Shown piece after piece: positions 61,540-64,000 of a stretch of 64,000 nucleotides of DNA. The notes under the pieces were generated by a model. It ran no database searches. It worked only from the letters and a program-made list of their open reading frames with translations, and was not told the DNA's origin. Source of the stretch: Herbaspirillum sp. GW103 (GTDB lineage Bacteria > Pseudomonadota > Gammaproteobacteria > Burkholderiales > Burkholderiaceae_D). The first letter of the stretch is position 1. Each line of letters starts with the position of its first letter. Both the position numbers and the translations under genes were made by a program. The stretch spans positions 682,001 through 746,000 of the forward strand of contig NZ_AJVC01000006.1 of the NCBI RefSeq assembly GCF_000261365.1, read 5' to 3'.

Positions 61540-62334
61540 ATGAACAAGAACGGACCGATTGCATTGTGCTTCAATGCGCTGGTGATCCTCTTCACGCTGG
61601 CGCCGATCCTGGTGGTGTGCGTGATCGCCTTCACCCCCGAAAACACCCTGACCATGAACGGACCGGAATTCTCGCTGCGCTGGTTCAAGGCAGTGTTTGA
61701 ATTCCCCGATTTCGTGACTTCCTTCTGGAACAGCCTGTGGCTGGCCCTGGCCGCCGCCACCATTTCCACCGGGCTGGCCATACCGGCGGCCATGGCGCTG
61801 GTGCGCTATCCGCATCGCTGGTCGGGCATGTTGCAGGGCCTGTTCCTGTCACCGCTCATCATTCCGCACCTGGTGCTGGGCGTGGCGCTGCTGCAGCTGT
61901 TCTCGGTGGTGGGCGGCGCCGGCAACTTCGGCTGGCTGGTGCTGGCGCACTCGCTGGTGGTGACGCCCTATACCATGCGCCTCATCATGGCCGCCCTGAT
62001 CGGTTTTGATCGCAGTGCCGAGCAGGCGGCGCTGTCGCTGGGCGCTTCGCGCACGAAGGTATTGTTGCGCATCACGCTGCCGATGATCCTGCCCGGCATC
62101 ACCGGTGGCTGGCTGCTGGCCTTCATCAACAGTTTCGATGAAGTCACCATGTCCATCTTCGTGACGGCGCCCTCGACAGTGACGCTGCCGGTGCGCATGT
62201 ACATGTATGCCACCGAATCGATTGATCCGATGATGGCGGCGGTGTCGGCGCTGATGGTGGGCATCACGGCGGTGGCGATGATCATCCTGGACCGGGTCTA
62301 TGGCCTGGACCGCGTGCTGGTGGGACGTTCATGA
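61540..62334 (+). CDS. ABC transporter permease, PotC type
   Basis: 264 residues with six membrane segments and the EAA loop AALSLGASRTKVLLRITLPMILPGI. The N-terminal ALVILFTLAPILVVCVIAF and the length fit PotC-type partners. Its stop overlaps the start of the [2Fe-2S] subunit gene, tying transport to the oxidoreductase. Confidence 0.92.
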   Translation: MNKNGPIALCFNALVILFTLAPILVVCVIAFTPENTLTMNGPEFSLRWFKAVFEFPDFVTSFWNSLWLALAAATISTGLAIPAAMALVRYPHRWSGMLQGLFLSPLIIPHLVLGVALLQLFSVVGGAGNFGWLVLAHSLVVTPYTMRLIMAALIGFDRSAEQAALSLGASRTKVLLRITLPMILPGITGGWLLAFINSFDEVTMSIFVTAPSTVTLPVRMYMYATESIDPMMAAVSALMVGITAVAMIILDRVYGLDRVLVGRS

Positions 62335-62645
62335 CACCGACCTCCTCCCCGTCACAGGCCCAGCTGGTGCGGCTGGCCGAGCGTGATCGCGCCACGGTCA
62401 GCTTCACTCTGGACGGCCGTCCGGCCACCGCGCTCGAAGGCGACACCGTGCTGACCGCCGTGCTGACCAACGCGGGCAGCCTGCGTCGCAATGAATTCAG
62501 CGGCCAGCCGCGGGCCGGATTCTGCATGATGGGCGCTTGCCAGGATTGCTGGATCGCCACCGATAACGGTGAGCGCTTGCGCGCCTGTTCCACTTTCATC
62601 CGCGCCGGCATGCAGTTGCTGAGCGGGCAGGGGGAGACCGCATGA
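62331..62645 (+). CDS. Small (2Fe-2S) subunit of an HcnA/opine-oxidase-like dehydrogenase
   Basis: 104 residues. Four cysteines, three in GFCMMGACQDCWI and one in RLRACST, form a plant-type [2Fe-2S] site. Proteins of this size pair with HcnB- or OoxA-like FAD subunits in hydrogen cyanide synthase, opine oxidases and D-hydroxyproline dehydrogenases, passing electrons between flavin centres. It overlaps both the permease upstream and the FAD subunit downstream. Confidence 0.88.
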   Translation: MTPTSSPSQAQLVRLAERDRATVSFTLDGRPATALEGDTVLTAVLTNAGSLRRNEFSGQPRAGFCMMGACQDCWIATDNGERLRACSTFIRAGMQLLSGQGETA

Positions 62646-64000
62646 GCCGCCGTGCTCCCGTCATCGTCGGTGCCGGTCCGGCCGGTGTGCGCGCGGCCCA
62701 GACGCTGTTGGCACACGGCCTGCGTCCGGTCGTCATCGATGAAGCCGCGCGCGCAGGCGGCCAGATCTATCGCCAGCCACCGCGCGGATTCCTGCGCAGC
62801 CGCAAGACGCTGTATGGCTTCGAGGCCAGCCGCGCGCAATCGGTCCACGATACCTTCGACACCTTGCGCGAGGCCGTCGATTACCGGCCCGACACCCTGG
62901 TCTGGAATGCCCAGCCGGGTTTGCTGGATCTGATGGATGGCGGCGCACAATCGGCCTCCACCCTGGTCTGGGAAGACATCATCGTGGCCACCGGGGCCAC
63001 TGATCGCGTACTGCCATTCCCTGGCTGGACCACGCCGGGCGTCTACACGCTGGGTGGTGCGCAGGTCGCGTTGAAGTTCCAGGGCTGTGCCATCGGCCGC
63101 TCGGTGGTACTGGCCGGCAATGGCCCGCTGCTCTATCTGGTGGCCTATCAATATGCCAAGGCCGGCGCGCATGTGGCGGCGGTACTCGACAGCAGCAGCC
63201 TGACCGACCGCATCGCCGCACTGCCGGCCATGCTGGGGCAGCCCGCGTTGCTGGCCAAGGGCATCTACTACCTTGCCTGGCTCCGCCTGCATGGCGTGCC
63301 GGTGCATTCGCACGCGCGAGTGTTGCGCGTGGAAGGCGATACACGTGTGCAGGCACTGGCCTGGCGTCGCGAGCATCTGGCAGACGCGGGCGGCAAGCCC
63401 GGCCCCGAGCAGCGCATTGCATGCGATGCCGTGGGCTTCGGCTATGCACTGCGGTCGGAAACGCAACTGGCCGACCTGCTGGGTTGCCGCTTCCAGTTCG
63501 ATGCCCTGCAGCGCGCGCATCTGCCGGTGCGCGACGCCAGCACCCGCAGCAGCGTGCCCGGCGTCTACCTGGCCGGCGACGGTGCCGGCATCATGGGCGC
63601 GGATGCGGCTGAACTGGCCGGCGAACGTGCCGCGCTGGCGCTGTTGCAGGATCGTGGCATCGCAGTCGATGCAGCACGGGTGGCGCAGATCGAGGCGGAG
63701 CTGGCGCGTATCGGTGCGTTCCGTCTCGGGCTGGAACGCGCATTTCCCTTCCCCGAACGTTGGGCGGCCACTGCGCCGGATGATCTGGTGGTGTGCCGGT
63801 GCGAGAACATCCGGGCCGGTGAATTGCGCGCCGCCGTGCGTCAGCAGGGGGCCACGGAAATGAACCGGCTCAAGGCGCTCACGCGGGTGGGGATGGGCCG
63901 TTGCCAGGGCCGCATGTGCGGCGCGGCTGCGACCGAAATCCTGGCTCACGCGGCCGGCCTGCCGGTGTCGCAAGTGGGACGCCTGCGCGGGCAGGCGCCG
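62642..64000 (+). CDS. FAD/NAD(P)-binding oxidoreductase subunit, HcnB/OoxA-like, cut by the window edge
   Basis: The frame is open to the last base; 453 codons are visible. The N-terminal dinucleotide motif VIVGAGPAGVRAAQTL, the second one SVVLAGNGPLLYLVAYQYAKAG and VYLAGDGAGIMGADAAELAGERAAL make a two-dinucleotide-binding-domain flavoprotein. Near the end four cysteines (VCRCENI and RCQGRMCG) form a BFD-like [2Fe-2S] site, a hallmark of HcnB/OoxA alpha subunits. The third, DadA-like beta subunit expected in these enzymes is not in the window. Confidence 0.9.
   Translation, partial: MSRRAPVIVGAGPAGVRAAQTLLAHGLRPVVIDEAARAGGQIYRQPPRGFLRSRKTLYGFEASRAQSVHDTFDTLREAVDYRPDTLVWNAQPGLLDLMDGGAQSASTLVWEDIIVATGATDRVLPFPGWTTPGVYTLGGAQVALKFQGCAIGRSVVLAGNGPLLYLVAYQYAKAGAHVAAVLDSSSLTDRIAALPAMLGQPALLAKGIYYLAWLRLHGVPVHSHARVLRVEGDTRVQALAWRREHLADAGGKPGPEQRIACDAVGFGYALRSETQLADLLGCRFQFDALQRAHLPVRDASTRSSVPGVYLAGDGAGIMGADAAELAGERAALALLQDRGIAVDAARVAQIEAELARIGAFRLGLERAFPFPERWAATAPDDLVVCRCENIRAGELRAAVRQQGATEMNRLKALTRVGMGRCQGRMCGAAATEILAHAAGLPVSQVGRLRGQAP

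Overview
The window is a high-GC, densely packed piece of a betaproteobacterial chromosome. Gene order and protein sequences fit Oxalobacteraceae, most likely Herbaspirillum or a close relative. This is inferred from the complete division/cell-wall (dcw) cluster running into peroxiredoxin, lpxC, a DciA-like gene, an M23 peptidase, secA, argJ, mutT/yacG/zapD/coaE and pilDCB, and from an efflux operon in the Burkholderia llpE-bpeE-bpeF-oprC order. No rRNA, tRNA, insertion sequence, prophage or CRISPR array was seen. The one structural RNA is RNase P RNA (rnpB).

Region 1 (1-18100) is accessory metabolism and regulation. It holds the 3' part of a GAF/HD-GYP phosphodiesterase, a membrane-anchored ClpP-like protein, a SulP anion transporter, and a four-gene minus-strand efflux operon (esterase-like protein, adaptor, RND pump, outer-membrane factor) divergent from a LysR regulator. 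An AraC regulator with an aldo/keto reductase, an HpcH/HpaI aldolase and a DadA-type dehydrogenase follow.

Region 2 (18100-21600) carries rnpB, a 3-hydroxyisobutyryl-CoA hydrolase-like crotonase, a SnoaL-like protein, HU, and a relatively AT-rich gap of about 0.9 kb that ends in the promoter of the dcw cluster.

Region 3 (21600-39800) is the dcw cluster: mraZ-rsmH-ftsL-ftsI-murE-murF-mraY-murD-ftsW-murG-murC-ddl-ftsQ-ftsA-ftsZ. Most genes overlap by about 4 bp, consistent with translational coupling. Together they make lipid II and assemble the division ring. Points of note are a 10-bp-periodic GTG array at the mraZ promoter, a block of atypical codon usage inside rsmH, a large Ala/Glu/Pro-rich insertion in MurD, a possible 37-codon ORF coupled to murD, and a non-canonical MurG motif.

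Region 4 (39800-57300) is conserved housekeeping: peroxiredoxin, lpxC, DciA-like, M23 peptidase, secA, a DUF2272 lipoprotein, an SGNH hydrolase, argJ, a DUF815 ATPase, a Nudix hydrolase, yacG, zapD, coaE, the type IV pilus genes pilD/pilC and an unusually short pilB, and a CorC/HlyC-type membrane protein.

Region 5 (57400-64000) is a catabolic island. An IclR regulator and a hydroxyacid dehydrogenase face a polyamine/opine-type ABC transporter, followed by the small [2Fe-2S] subunit and the (truncated by the window) FAD subunit of an HcnAB/opine-oxidase-like dehydrogenase. A palindrome between the divergent units is a good candidate for the IclR operator.

Most of the window is well-understood biology. 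I did not find a clearly new multi-gene system; the best leads are local oddities inside conserved genes.
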